Source of the DNA: Clostridia bacterium
GTDB lineage: Bacteria; Bacillota; Clostridia; Oscillospirales; CAG-272
Reading direction: 5' to 3'
Length of the DNA: 18,804 bases
Assembly (NCBI GenBank): GCA_017504335.1
Contig: JAFVRI010000214.1
Coordinates: 1-18,804 of the forward strand
Position numbers and translations under genes: made by a program. Numbering within the stretch: the stretch's first letter is position 1; the number at the start of each line of letters is the position of its first letter. This document shows positions 7,751 through 14,215 of the stretch, piece by piece. A model generated the notes under the pieces. That model searched no databases. It was not told the DNA's origin and saw only the letters and a list, made by a program, of their open reading frames with translations.

Positions 7751-8290
7751 TTATTTAGCAAACGGAGCGCCCATGAGAGCAAGAAGTTCTCTGGCTTCTT
7801 CGTCTGTCTGTGCGGTAGTGACGATGCAGATGTCCATACCGCGGACTTTGTCGATCTTATCGTAGTCGATTTCGGGGAAAATCAGCTGTTCCTTGATACC
7901 GACAGCGTAGTTGCCTCTGCCGTCGAAGGAGTTGGGGTTGATACCTCTGAAGTCACGCACTCTCGGAAGAGCGAGGTTGAAGAATCTGTCGAGGAACTCG
8001 TACATCTTTTCGCCTCTGAGCGTAACCTTAACACCGTTGGGCATACCTTCACGAAGCTTGAAGTTAGCGACGGACTTCTTTGCCAGGCAGACAACGGGTT
8101 TCTGACCGGTGATCTGTGCGATATCGCCGCAGATGGCATCGAGAGCCTTCGGATTTTCACGAGCTTCGCCGCAGCCGACGTTGATAACAACCTTATCAAT
8201 CTTCGGAATCTGCATAACGCTCTTATAGTTGAATTTCTTCATGAGAGCCGGAGCGACGTCGGCTTTGTACATTTCTTTAAGTCTTGCCAT
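7751..8290 (-). CDS. rplE: 50S ribosomal protein L5
   Basis: L5 binds 5S rRNA in the central protuberance and contacts S13 and P-site tRNA. The 179-residue protein starts MARLKEMYKADVAPALMKKF, includes IDKVVINVGCGEARENPKAL, the loop FKLREGMPNGVKVTLRGEKM, and the DFRGINPNSFDGRGNYAVGI block, then ends with an EEARELLALMGAPFAK tail. All family blocks are present in order. It follows rplX by 18 nt with a GGAGG site. Confidence 0.98.
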   Translation of the reverse strand: MARLKEMYKADVAPALMKKFNYKSVMQIPKIDKVVINVGCGEARENPKALDAICGDIAQITGQKPVVCLAKKSVANFKLREGMPNGVKVTLRGEKMYEFLDRFFNLALPRVRDFRGINPNSFDGRGNYAVGIKEQLIFPEIDYDKIDKVRGMDICIVTTAQTDEEARELLALMGAPFAK

Positions 8291-8308
8291 TATGATCGTC
8301 CTCCCTCA

Positions 8309-8635
8309 TTAAAACTGTGCGCCGCAATCTTTATTTTTGCAGACGCGAACTTTGTTGCCCTTGGAATCGATCTGGTGACCGACTCTGACAGCCTTGCCGC
8401 ACTTGGGGCAAACAAGCTGAACCTTGTCTGCATACAGAGCACTTTCAGCCTCGATACGGCCGCCTGCCTCACCCATTCTGCGGGGCTTCACATGCTTGGT
8501 GACAATGTTGATACCTTCAACAATGACCTTGCCTTCGGAGGGGCTGACCTGCAGAACCTTGCCGGTCTTGCCTCTGTCTTTACCATTGATAACGATAACG
8601 GTATCGCCGGTCTTAACGTGTACTTTATTACTCAT
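8309..8635 (-). CDS. rplX: 50S ribosomal protein L24 with a four-cysteine knuckle
   Basis: L24 is one of the two initiators of 50S assembly and sits near the exit tunnel. The 108-residue product starts MSNKVHVKTGDTVIVINGKD (KOW motif, residues 4-32) and contains the conserved INIVTKHVKPR segment at about 42-52. The C-terminal part has C76, C79, C99 and C104 (CPKC then CKNKDC), a zinc-knuckle-like pattern; the second pair is spaced by four residues rather than the usual two. The start is the ATG at 8635, which follows CGGAGG; a longer open frame upstream overlaps rplN and is not coding. Confidence 0.97.
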   Translation of the reverse strand: MSNKVHVKTGDTVIVINGKDRGKTGKVLQVSPSEGKVIVEGINIVTKHVKPRRMGEAGGRIEAESALYADKVQLVCPKCGKAVRVGHQIDSKGNKVRVCKNKDCGAQF

Positions 8636-8648
8636 TGCGCACCTCCGA

Positions 8649-9017
8649 TTAAAGTACTTCGGGAGCGAGGGAGAGGATCTTCGTGTATTCCTTGTCACGA
8701 AGTTCTCTTGCCACAGGCCCAAAAATACGGGTACCCTTGGGGTTCTTGTCAGCCTGGATAATAACGGCTGCATTTTCATCAAAGCGGATATAGGTTCCGT
8801 CGTCTCTGCGGACACCCTTTGCGGAGCGAACAATGACTGCCTTCACGACATCACCTTTTTTCACAACGCCGCCGGGAGTAGCCTTTTTAACAGAAGCGAC
8901 TACAACGTCACCGATATTGGCATATTTTCTGCCGGTACCGCCGAGTACGCGGATGCACATAAGCTCCTTAGCACCGGTGTTATCGGCGACTTTGAGTAAA
9001 GTCTGTTGCTGAATCAT
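8649..9017 (-). CDS. rplN: 50S ribosomal protein L14
   Basis: L14 forms an inter-subunit bridge and is the docking site for RsfS. The 122-residue protein begins MIQQQTLLKVADNTGAKELM and has IGDVVVASVKKATPGGVVKK, VIVRSAKGVRRDDGTYIRFD and IFGPVARELRDKEYTKILSL, the L14 signatures in their normal order and the standard 122-residue length. An AGGAGG site precedes the ATG. It follows rpsQ by 14 nt. Confidence 0.99.
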   Translation of the reverse strand: MIQQQTLLKVADNTGAKELMCIRVLGGTGRKYANIGDVVVASVKKATPGGVVKKGDVVKAVIVRSAKGVRRDDGTYIRFDENAAVIIQADKNPKGTRIFGPVARELRDKEYTKILSLAPEVL

Positions 9018-9031
9018 AATGTGCCTCCTTC

Positions 9032-9286
9032 TTATTTAGCTTTTTCGATGATTTCAACCACACGCCATCTCTTATCTTTGGAGAGGGGTCTGGTTTCCAT
9101 CAGAAGAACACGGTCACCGATACCGCATTCGTTGTTTTCGTCGTGTGCCTTAAGATTGATGGTACGGTTAACGATCTTCTTGTAAAGAGGATGGCGAACC
9201 TTATCCTGAACAGCGACAACAACTGTCTTGTCCATTTTGTCGCTCTTAACAATACCGACGCGGGTTTTTCTCAAATTACGTTCCAT
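9032..9286 (-). CDS. rpsQ: 30S ribosomal protein S17
   Basis: S17 is a primary 16S rRNA-binding OB-fold protein in the 30S body. The 84-residue product contains RKTRVGIVKSDKMDKTVVVA, DKVRHPLYKKIVNRT and a GIGDRVLLMETRPLSKDKRW block, all diagnostic. It lies 19 nt after rpmC and 14 nt before rplN, with a GGAGG site. No unusual features. Confidence 0.98.
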   Translation of the reverse strand: MERNLRKTRVGIVKSDKMDKTVVVAVQDKVRHPLYKKIVNRTINLKAHDENNECGIGDRVLLMETRPLSKDKRWRVVEIIEKAK

Positions 9287-9305
9287 TTATGCTTCCTCCC
9301 TTGAC

Positions 9306-9509
9306 TCAGGCATCCTTGCCGTGCAGTTCGATGTCGCGCTTAACCGTAAGGATACGGGCGATATCTTTCTTGACGGCGCTGATGCGCATCGGGTTGTCAA
9401 GCTGGTTGATGGCTTGCTGGAAGCGCAGATTGAAAAGCTCTTCCTTGAGTTTAAGGAGTTCAGCGTCCATCGCTTCGATGGTCATTGCTCTGATTTCACT
9501 GGCTTTCAT
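9306..9509 (-). CDS. rpmC: 50S ribosomal protein L29
   Basis: L29 lies at the polypeptide exit site and, with L23, forms the docking platform for trigger factor and SRP. The 67-residue protein is almost all helical: MKASEIRAMTIEAMDAELLK, then LKEELFNLRFQQAINQLDNP, and IKK-like VKKDIARILTVKRD near the end. Its ATG overlaps the rplP stop as ATGA, indicating translational coupling, with a GGTGAG-type site inside the end of rplP. Confidence 0.98.
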   Translation of the reverse strand: MKASEIRAMTIEAMDAELLKLKEELFNLRFQQAINQLDNPMRISAVKKDIARILTVKRDIELHGKDA

Positions 9510-9934
9510 TCTTGCTCACCACCCTGTTCTTCCTTGGTCAATACTTTACACTTGATAGGCAGTTTAGCTGCTGCAAGACGCAGAGCTTCACGAGCCTGAG
9601 CTTCCTCAACACCGGCGATTTCAAACATGACTCTGCCGGGCTTTACAACTGCTACCCAGTATTCCGGAGAACCTTTACCGGAACCCATTCGGGTTTCAGC
9701 AGGCTTTTCGGTGATGGGCTTATCGGGGAAGATCTTAATCCAAACCTGACCGCCACGCTTAATGGATCTGGTCATGGCAATACGGGCTGCTTCGATCTGG
9801 TTGGAGGTGATCCATGCGGGCTCGCAAGCCACAAGACCAAAATCGCCGTAGTTAACCTTATTGCCGCGATGTGCTTCGCCCTTAAGGCGACCTCTTTGCT
9901 GTCTGCGGTATTTTACACGCTTAGGCAATAACAT
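9506..9934 (-). CDS. rplP: 50S ribosomal protein L16
   Basis: L16 organises the A-site and peptidyl-transferase region of the 50S subunit. The 142-residue product starts MLLPKRVKYRRQQRGRLKGE, has ACEPAWITSNQIEAARIAMT, the RGGQVWIKIFPDKPIT loop and RMGSGKGSPEYWVAVVKPGR, matching L16 fully. The start is the ATG at 9934; AGGAGG, placed in the last codons of rpsC, sits 8 nt upstream. A longer open frame into rpsC is only an overlap artefact. The gap to rpsC is 2 nt. Confidence 0.98.
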   Translation of the reverse strand: MLLPKRVKYRRQQRGRLKGEAHRGNKVNYGDFGLVACEPAWITSNQIEAARIAMTRSIKRGGQVWIKIFPDKPITEKPAETRMGSGKGSPEYWVAVVKPGRVMFEIAGVEEAQAREALRLAAAKLPIKCKVLTKEEQGGEQE

Positions 9935-9936
9935 CT

Positions 9937-10635
9937 TTACGCCCTCCTGTCTCTTCTCTGATTGTTGTTTCTTCTCTGGTTGTTGTTGCGGGCACGGCCT
10001 TCGTGAAGGACTTCGCCGCTGTACAGCCAAACTTTAACGCCGATACGACCGTAAGTGGTCTTGGCTTCTGTTACACCGTAGTCGATGTCAGCTCTGATGG
10101 TCTGAAGCGGGATCGTACCTTCTTTGTAAGTTTCGGTACGAGCAATTTCAGCGCCGCCGAGTCTGCCTGCGACCTGGATCTTGATACCTCTTGCGCCGAG
10201 TCTCATGGTGCTGCCGATAGCCTGCTTGACTGCACGACGGAAGGATACACGCTTTTCGAGCTGCAGAGCGATCTTTTCTGCTACGAGCTGAGCATTGAGG
10301 TCGGGCTGCTTGATTTCGATGATGTTGATGTAAACTTCCTTGTCGCCGCCGAGCATTTTCTTGCAGGTTGCCTTGATCTTTTCAATTTCAGCACCGCCTC
10401 TGCCGATAACCATGCCGGGCTTTGCGCAGTGGATGTTGATGCGGACTCTCTTGGGGTCGCGCTCAATTTCGATTTTCGGAACACCTGCGGACTCGAGGGA
10501 CTTGAGGAGGTATTCACGAACGTTGTAATCTGCTACGAGGGTGTCGCCGAAGGTAGCCTTGTTTGCATACCAGCGGGATTCCCAATCCTTGATGACACCG
10601 ATTCTCAAACCGGTAGGATTAATTTTCTGACCCAT
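9937..10635 (-). CDS. rpsC: 30S ribosomal protein S3 with an Asn/Arg repeat tail
   Basis: S3 lines the mRNA entry channel and acts with S4 and S5 in mRNA unwinding. The 232-residue product begins MGQKINPTGLRIGVIKDWES, carries a type II KH domain with the GMVIGRGGAEIEKI loop near residues 72-85, and the C-terminal domain GARGIKIQVAGRLGGAEIAR with YGRIGVKVWLYSGE. Its extreme C-terminus is low complexity: RNNNQR occurs twice in tandem (bases 9955-9990), followed by RDRRA. S3 tails vary widely between species, so this does not disturb the assignment. Confidence 0.98.
   Translation of the reverse strand: MGQKINPTGLRIGVIKDWESRWYANKATFGDTLVADYNVREYLLKSLESAGVPKIEIERDPKRVRINIHCAKPGMVIGRGGAEIEKIKATCKKMLGGDKEVYINIIEIKQPDLNAQLVAEKIALQLEKRVSFRRAVKQAIGSTMRLGARGIKIQVAGRLGGAEIARTETYKEGTIPLQTIRADIDYGVTEAKTTYGRIGVKVWLYSGEVLHEGRARNNNQRRNNNQRRDRRA
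9955..9990 (-). repeat. 18-bp tandem repeat in the rpsC tail
   Basis: Two adjacent 18-bp units (9955-9972 and 9973-9990) agree at 15 of 18 positions and each encodes RNNNQR in the S3 tail. The unit keeps frame, so copy-number change would lengthen or shorten the tail by six residues without frameshift. Confidence 0.8.
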
Positions 10636-10655
10636 TGTTTATTCCTCCTCCCCGC

Positions 10656-10994
10656 TTATTCCTCAATTTCCTTGAGTACAAGGGTGATGTGCGACGTCTT
10701 CTTGTTGATTCTGAACGCACGGCCGTGTGCTCTCGGTCTGATTCTCTTGAGGGTGGGACCCTGACATACGCTGCATTCTGCAACATAAAGTCTGTCGGTA
10801 TCCATATTGTAGTTATGTTCCGCATTTGCGATTGCGGACTTAAGAAGCTTTGCAAGCGGTTCACACGCGGCCTTGGGCGTGAAATTCAGGATTGCCATAG
10901 CTTCATCTGCGGGCTTGTTGCGGATCAGGTCCAGAACGATCTGCACCTTTCTGGGAGCGATACGCACAAAAGTCGCTTTTGCTCTTGATTCCAT
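10656..10994 (-). CDS. rplV: 50S ribosomal protein L22
   Basis: L22 reaches into the exit tunnel through a long beta hairpin and is a macrolide-resistance determinant. The 112-residue product has ATFVRIAPRKVQIVLDLIRN at the start, KSAIANAEHNYNMD in the middle, and the hairpin loop GPTLKRIRPRAHGRAFRI at about residues 79-96. No tunnel-loop insertion or deletion is evident. It follows rpsS by 22 nt and precedes rpsC by 20 nt. Confidence 0.98.
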   Translation of the reverse strand: MESRAKATFVRIAPRKVQIVLDLIRNKPADEAMAILNFTPKAACEPLAKLLKSAIANAEHNYNMDTDRLYVAECSVCQGPTLKRIRPRAHGRAFRINKKTSHITLVLKEIEE

Positions 10995-11016
10995 AATTTA
11001 CACTCCTTTCGACCGA

Positions 11017-11298
11017 TTATTTACCGTTGTTGGAAGTTTTGCTGCCGGCGTGACCTCTGAAGGTTCTGGTCGGAGCAAATTCGCCGAGTTTGTGACCTAC
11101 CATGTCTTCGGTAACATATACCGGAACATGCTTGCGTCCGTCGTGAACGGCAAAGGTGTGACCAACAAATTCGGGGAAGATCGTAGAGCTGCGGCTCCAC
11201 GTCTTGAGGACGATCTTTTCGCCATTCTGATTCATTTTTTCGACTCTTTCAAGCAGTTTGGGCTGCACAAAAGGTCCTTTTTTAACGCTTCTACCCAT
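11017..11298 (-). CDS. rpsS: 30S ribosomal protein S19
   Basis: S19 sits in the 30S head and bridges to the 50S central protuberance. The 93-residue protein starts MGRSVKKGPFVQPKLLERVE, continues with IVLKTWSRSSTIFPEFVGHT and ends with LGEFAPTRTFRGHAGSKTS, all conserved. It has a GGAGA-type site and lies 21 nt after rplB. Length is normal. Confidence 0.98.
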   Translation of the reverse strand: MGRSVKKGPFVQPKLLERVEKMNQNGEKIVLKTWSRSSTIFPEFVGHTFAVHDGRKHVPVYVTEDMVGHKLGEFAPTRTFRGHAGSKTSNNGK

Positions 11299-11319
11299 TA
11301 TTTATTGTCTCCTTTCCGC

Positions 11320-12150
11320 TTATTTCGCATTGCGGCGCTTGACAATCAGCTTGTCGGAACGCTTATGCTTTGCACGAGTCTTGTAGCCAAGTGCGGGCTT
11401 GCCCCAGGGAGTAACAGGGCCGGGACGGCCGATGGGGGACTTGCCTTCACCACCACCGTGGGGGTGGTCACAGGGGTTCATAACAGAACCGCGGACTGTG
11501 GGACGGATGCCCATGTGACGGGTACGACCTGCTTTACCGATCTTAACGTTGATGTGATCAGCGTTGCTGACGGTGCCGATGGTAGCCATGCACTGTGCGG
11601 GAACGTTTCTCTGTTCACCGGAGGGAAGACGAAGAAGAGCATAAACGCCTTCTTTAGCCATAAGCTGTGCTGCGTTACCTGCTGCTCTTGCAAGCTGGCC
11701 GCCGCGGCCGGGATACAGTTCAACGTTGTGTACGAAAGTACCTACGGGGATGTTTGCAAGGGGAAGAGCGTTACCGACTTTGATGTCAACGCCTGCACCT
11801 GCTTCAACAACATCGTTGACCTTCAGGCCTTCGGGAGCAAGAATGTAGCTCTTGGTGCCGTCTTCGTACTGAACGAGAGCGATGTGTGCGGAACGGTTGG
11901 GATCGTATTCAAGGGTAAGAACGGTTGCAGCACCTGCCTTGGTTCTCTTGAAGTCGATGATACGATATTTTTTGCGGTTGCCGCCGCCGTGATGGCGAAC
12001 GGTGATTCTGCCGTAGCTGTTGCGGCCGGAAGTTTTCTTGAGGGGTTCAAGAAGGCTCTTCTCGGGAGCGACCTTTGACAGATGAGAGTAATCTGTAACC
12101 GACATGTTACGACGAGCGTTGGTAGTCGGTTTGTAGACTTTAATAGCCAT
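11320..12150 (-). CDS. rplB: 50S ribosomal protein L2
   Basis: L2 binds domain IV of 23S rRNA and is needed for subunit joining and peptidyl transfer. The 276-residue product begins MAIKVYKPTTNARRNMSVTD, has GRNSYGRITVRHHGGGNRKK at about 42-61, and the C-terminal signature with MNPCDHPHGGGEGKSPIGRP; the conserved histidine falls at residue 229, as in E. coli. The ATG follows a weak AAAGG motif about 13 nt upstream, poorer than for its neighbours, and the 99-nt gap before it can fold (see separate entry). Confidence 0.98.
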   Translation of the reverse strand: MAIKVYKPTTNARRNMSVTDYSHLSKVAPEKSLLEPLKKTSGRNSYGRITVRHHGGGNRKKYRIIDFKRTKAGAATVLTLEYDPNRSAHIALVQYEDGTKSYILAPEGLKVNDVVEAGAGVDIKVGNALPLANIPVGTFVHNVELYPGRGGQLARAAGNAAQLMAKEGVYALLRLPSGEQRNVPAQCMATIGTVSNADHINVKIGKAGRTRHMGIRPTVRGSVMNPCDHPHGGGEGKSPIGRPGPVTPWGKPALGYKTRAKHKRSDKLIVKRRNAK

Positions 12151-12249
12151 TTTCAGTCACACGCCTTTCATAATTTTGAAATAAGTGTTCATATCCGGGA
12201 GGTTTAGCGGACGGCTATTTCCATACATCGCCAACCCGGACGGTCTTGA
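12151..12249 (-). other. Structured 99-nt gap between rplW and rplB
   Basis: This is the longest gap inside the superoperon. On either strand TCCGGG (12194-12199) pairs with CCCGGA (12235-12240), and inside it TAGC (12205-12208) pairs with GCTA (12214-12217) around a 5-nt loop. The motif CCGTCCG occurs twice on the minus strand, once near each arm. No open frame and no SigA-type promoter are evident. With the weak rplB ribosome binding site this could be a translational control or processing element; that role is inference. Confidence 0.5.
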
Positions 12250-12543
12250 TTAGAACATTCCGTCAAAGAACTCGATGGTCTTGGAATCGGCTGTCAAAGT
12301 CACAATAGCCTTTTTCCAGGAGGGCTTGTAGCCTTCGAAACGACCATAGCGACGAAGATGACCGCGAACATTGATGGTATTAACCTTTTCGACCTTAACG
12401 CCGAAGATAGCTTCAACAGCGTCTGCGATCTGATACTTGTTAGCATCTTTAGCAACTGCGAAAGTGTATTTCTTTTCAGCAGTGTTGAGCATGCTTTCCT
12501 CTGTTACGATGGGACGGAGGATGATATCCTGTGCGTATTTCAT
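12250..12543 (-). CDS. rplW: 50S ribosomal protein L23
   Basis: L23 lies at the tunnel exit and is the main docking point for trigger factor and SRP. The 97-residue protein starts MKYAQDIILRPIVTEESMLN, then KYTFAVAKDANKYQIADAVE with IFGVKVEKVNTINVRGHLRR, the L23 core. The start is ATG at 12543, which overlaps the rplD stop as ATGA; GAGGAGG lies 10 nt upstream inside rplD. A frame opening 60 nt earlier is only overlap with rplD. Confidence 0.97.
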   Translation of the reverse strand: MKYAQDIILRPIVTEESMLNTAEKKYTFAVAKDANKYQIADAVEAIFGVKVEKVNTINVRGHLRRYGRFEGYKPSWKKAIVTLTADSKTIEFFDGMF

Positions 12544-13166
12544 TTTGCATAGACCTCCTCGATCTTGGCAACAGCGTCCTTGAGAACGATGAGAGTATCG
12601 CAATTGAGAATGTCGTAGGTGTTGATGGTGTTCACGGGAGAAACCTTAACGCCTGCGATGTTTCTTGCACTGCGGTAAACAACGTCATCCTTTTCGGGAA
12701 GAACGATGAGTGCCTTTTTGCCTGCCTTCAGAGCAGAGAGAACCTTGACGATCTCTTTGGTCTTGATGGCTTCAAGGGTCAGGTTTTCGAGAACGACGAG
12801 TTCGTTAGCGAGAACCTTGGAAGAAAGAGCAGACTTGATAGCAAGCTGTCTGACTTTCTTGTTGATGGTGAAGTTGTAGGAACGGGGCTTCGGGCCGAGT
12901 GCGATACCGCCGTGATACCACTGAGGAGCACGGGTGGAACCCTGTCTTGCGCGGCCTGTTCCCTTCTGACGCCAGGGCTTCTTTCCGCCGCCGCTGACTT
13001 CAGCTCTCGTAAGGGTGGACTGTGTACCCTGACGCTGATTTGCAAGATAGTTGATGACAGCCATGTGCATGACCGAGGTGTTGGGCTCAACTGCAAATAC
13101 GCTTTCGTTGAGAGCAAGCTCGGATACCTTTTCGCCTGCCATGTTGAATACTGCTACGTTAGGCAT
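12540..13166 (-). CDS. rplD: 50S ribosomal protein L4
   Basis: L4 extends a loop into the exit tunnel; in E. coli it also represses the S10 operon through the leader RNA by attenuation and translation block. The 208-residue product has the tunnel-loop block GGGKKPWRQKGTGRARQGST followed by RAPQWYHGGIALGPKPRSYN, then the globular part ending IEEVYAK. It overlaps rplW by 4 nt. Because the operon has a long leader with a terminator-like hairpin, L4 is the natural first candidate for a feedback ligand here, but the sequence does not prove it. Confidence 0.98.
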   Translation of the reverse strand: MPNVAVFNMAGEKVSELALNESVFAVEPNTSVMHMAVINYLANQRQGTQSTLTRAEVSGGGKKPWRQKGTGRARQGSTRAPQWYHGGIALGPKPRSYNFTINKKVRQLAIKSALSSKVLANELVVLENLTLEAIKTKEIVKVLSALKAGKKALIVLPEKDDVVYRSARNIAGVKVSPVNTINTYDILNCDTLIVLKDAVAKIEEVYAK

Positions 13167-13179
13167 CTTTCATTCCTCC

Positions 13180-13815
13180 TTACGCTTTCTTAACGGCATT
13201 TGTGATAACAACCGTGCCGCCTTTGGGGCCGGGAACAGCACCCTTGATGGCGATGATGTTGTTTTCAGCATCAACCGTTACGACATCCAGATTCTGGATG
13301 GTGACCTTTTCGCTGCCGAGATGGCCGGACATTTTCTTTCCCTTGAAAACTCTGGAGGGGTCGGAGCAGGCGCCGATAGAGCCGCCGTGTCTGCCGACAG
13401 GACCCGTACCATGGGTTTCCTTGAGTCTTGCCATATTCCATCTCTTGATGACGCCTGCGGTACCCTTACCTTTGCTGGTGCCGGAAACGTCTACTTTGTC
13501 GCCCGCTGCGAATACGTCAGCTTTCAGGATATCACCTGTGTTGAATGCTGCGCAATCGTCGAATCTGAATTCCTTCAGAACCTTCTTGGGAGCCACGTCA
13601 AGTTTTGCGAAGTGACCCTTCATGGGCTTGTTGACACGGGATGCCTTGACATCGCCGTAGCCGAGCTGAACAGCTTCGTAGCCGTCCTTCTCGTTTGTCT
13701 TCTTCTGAACAACCGCGCAAGGACCTGCGATGATGACGGTTACGGGAACAACGTTTCCGTTTGCGTCGAAAATCTGGGTCATGCCGACTTTTGTTCCGAT
13801 AAGACCTTTGTTCAT
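13180..13815 (-). CDS. rplC: 50S ribosomal protein L3
   Basis: L3 nucleates 50S assembly and approaches the peptidyl-transferase centre. The 211-residue protein starts MNKGLIGTKVGMTQIFDANG and contains KGKGTAGVIKRWNMARLKET and the signature SIGACSDPSRVFKGKKMSGH with LGSEKVTIQNLDVV. AGGAGG precedes the ATG. It is separated from rpsJ by 88 nt containing two hairpins. Length is normal for a Gram-positive L3. Confidence 0.98.
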   Translation of the reverse strand: MNKGLIGTKVGMTQIFDANGNVVPVTVIIAGPCAVVQKKTNEKDGYEAVQLGYGDVKASRVNKPMKGHFAKLDVAPKKVLKEFRFDDCAAFNTGDILKADVFAAGDKVDVSGTSKGKGTAGVIKRWNMARLKETHGTGPVGRHGGSIGACSDPSRVFKGKKMSGHLGSEKVTIQNLDVVTVDAENNIIAIKGAVPGPKGGTVVITNAVKKA

Positions 13816-13842
13816 CTGTTTTTTCCTCCTGTCAGATTATTG

Positions 13843-13887
13843 GTTGACTGCATGTCAACTTGACCTGCGGTGACCTATTTATATAGG
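13843..13887 (-). other. Two hairpins in the rpsJ-rplC gap
   Basis: CCTAT/ATAGG (13874-13878 with 13883-13887, 4-nt loop) and GTTGAC/GTCAAC (13843-13848 with 13854-13859, 5-nt loop) lie between rpsJ and rplC. Between them the minus strand has AGGTCA twice, 4 nt apart. No U-run follows either stem, so neither is a clear terminator. Role unknown. Confidence 0.45.
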
Positions 13888-13903
13888 GCATCGACACCTT
13901 TAG

Positions 13904-14215
13904 TTAGATTTTGATGTCAATGTCAACACCGGCGGGAAGCTCAAGACCTGTCAGAGCCTCAACAGTCTTGCTGGTGGGTCTGATGATGTCAATGAGTCTT
14001 TTGTGGGTACGCTGTTCAAACTGTTCGCGGGAGTCCTTGTACTTGTGAACAGCACGAAGGATAGTAACAACTTCCTTCTCGGTGGGAAGCGGAACGGGGC
14101 CGGATACCTGTGCGCCCGTGCGCTTTGCGGTTTCGACGATACGCTCTGCTGCTTTGTCAACGAGGTTGTGATCGTAACCTTTGAGTCTGATTCTGATCTT
14201 TTCCTTAACTGCCAT
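13904..14215 (-). CDS. rpsJ: 30S ribosomal protein S10 / NusE
   Basis: S10 is a 30S head protein and, as NusE, bridges NusG and NusB on antiterminating RNA polymerase. The 103-residue product carries KIRIRLKGYDHNLVDKAAER, the GPVPLPTEKEVVTILRA loop and RTHKRLIDIIRPTSKTVEAL, ending in DIDIKI. AAGGAGG lies 8 nt before the ATG. It is the first gene of the superoperon, about 300 nt downstream of its promoter. Standard length. Confidence 0.99.
   Translation of the reverse strand: MAVKEKIRIRLKGYDHNLVDKAAERIVETAKRTGAQVSGPVPLPTEKEVVTILRAVHKYKDSREQFEQRTHKRLIDIIRPTSKTVEALTGLELPAGVDIDIKI

Noticed and set aside
13860..13890. Plus-strand promoter-like TTGACC...TATAGG in the rpsJ-rplC gap
   Set aside because: The -10 match is poor, no plus-strand gene follows, and the bases are better explained by the hairpins.
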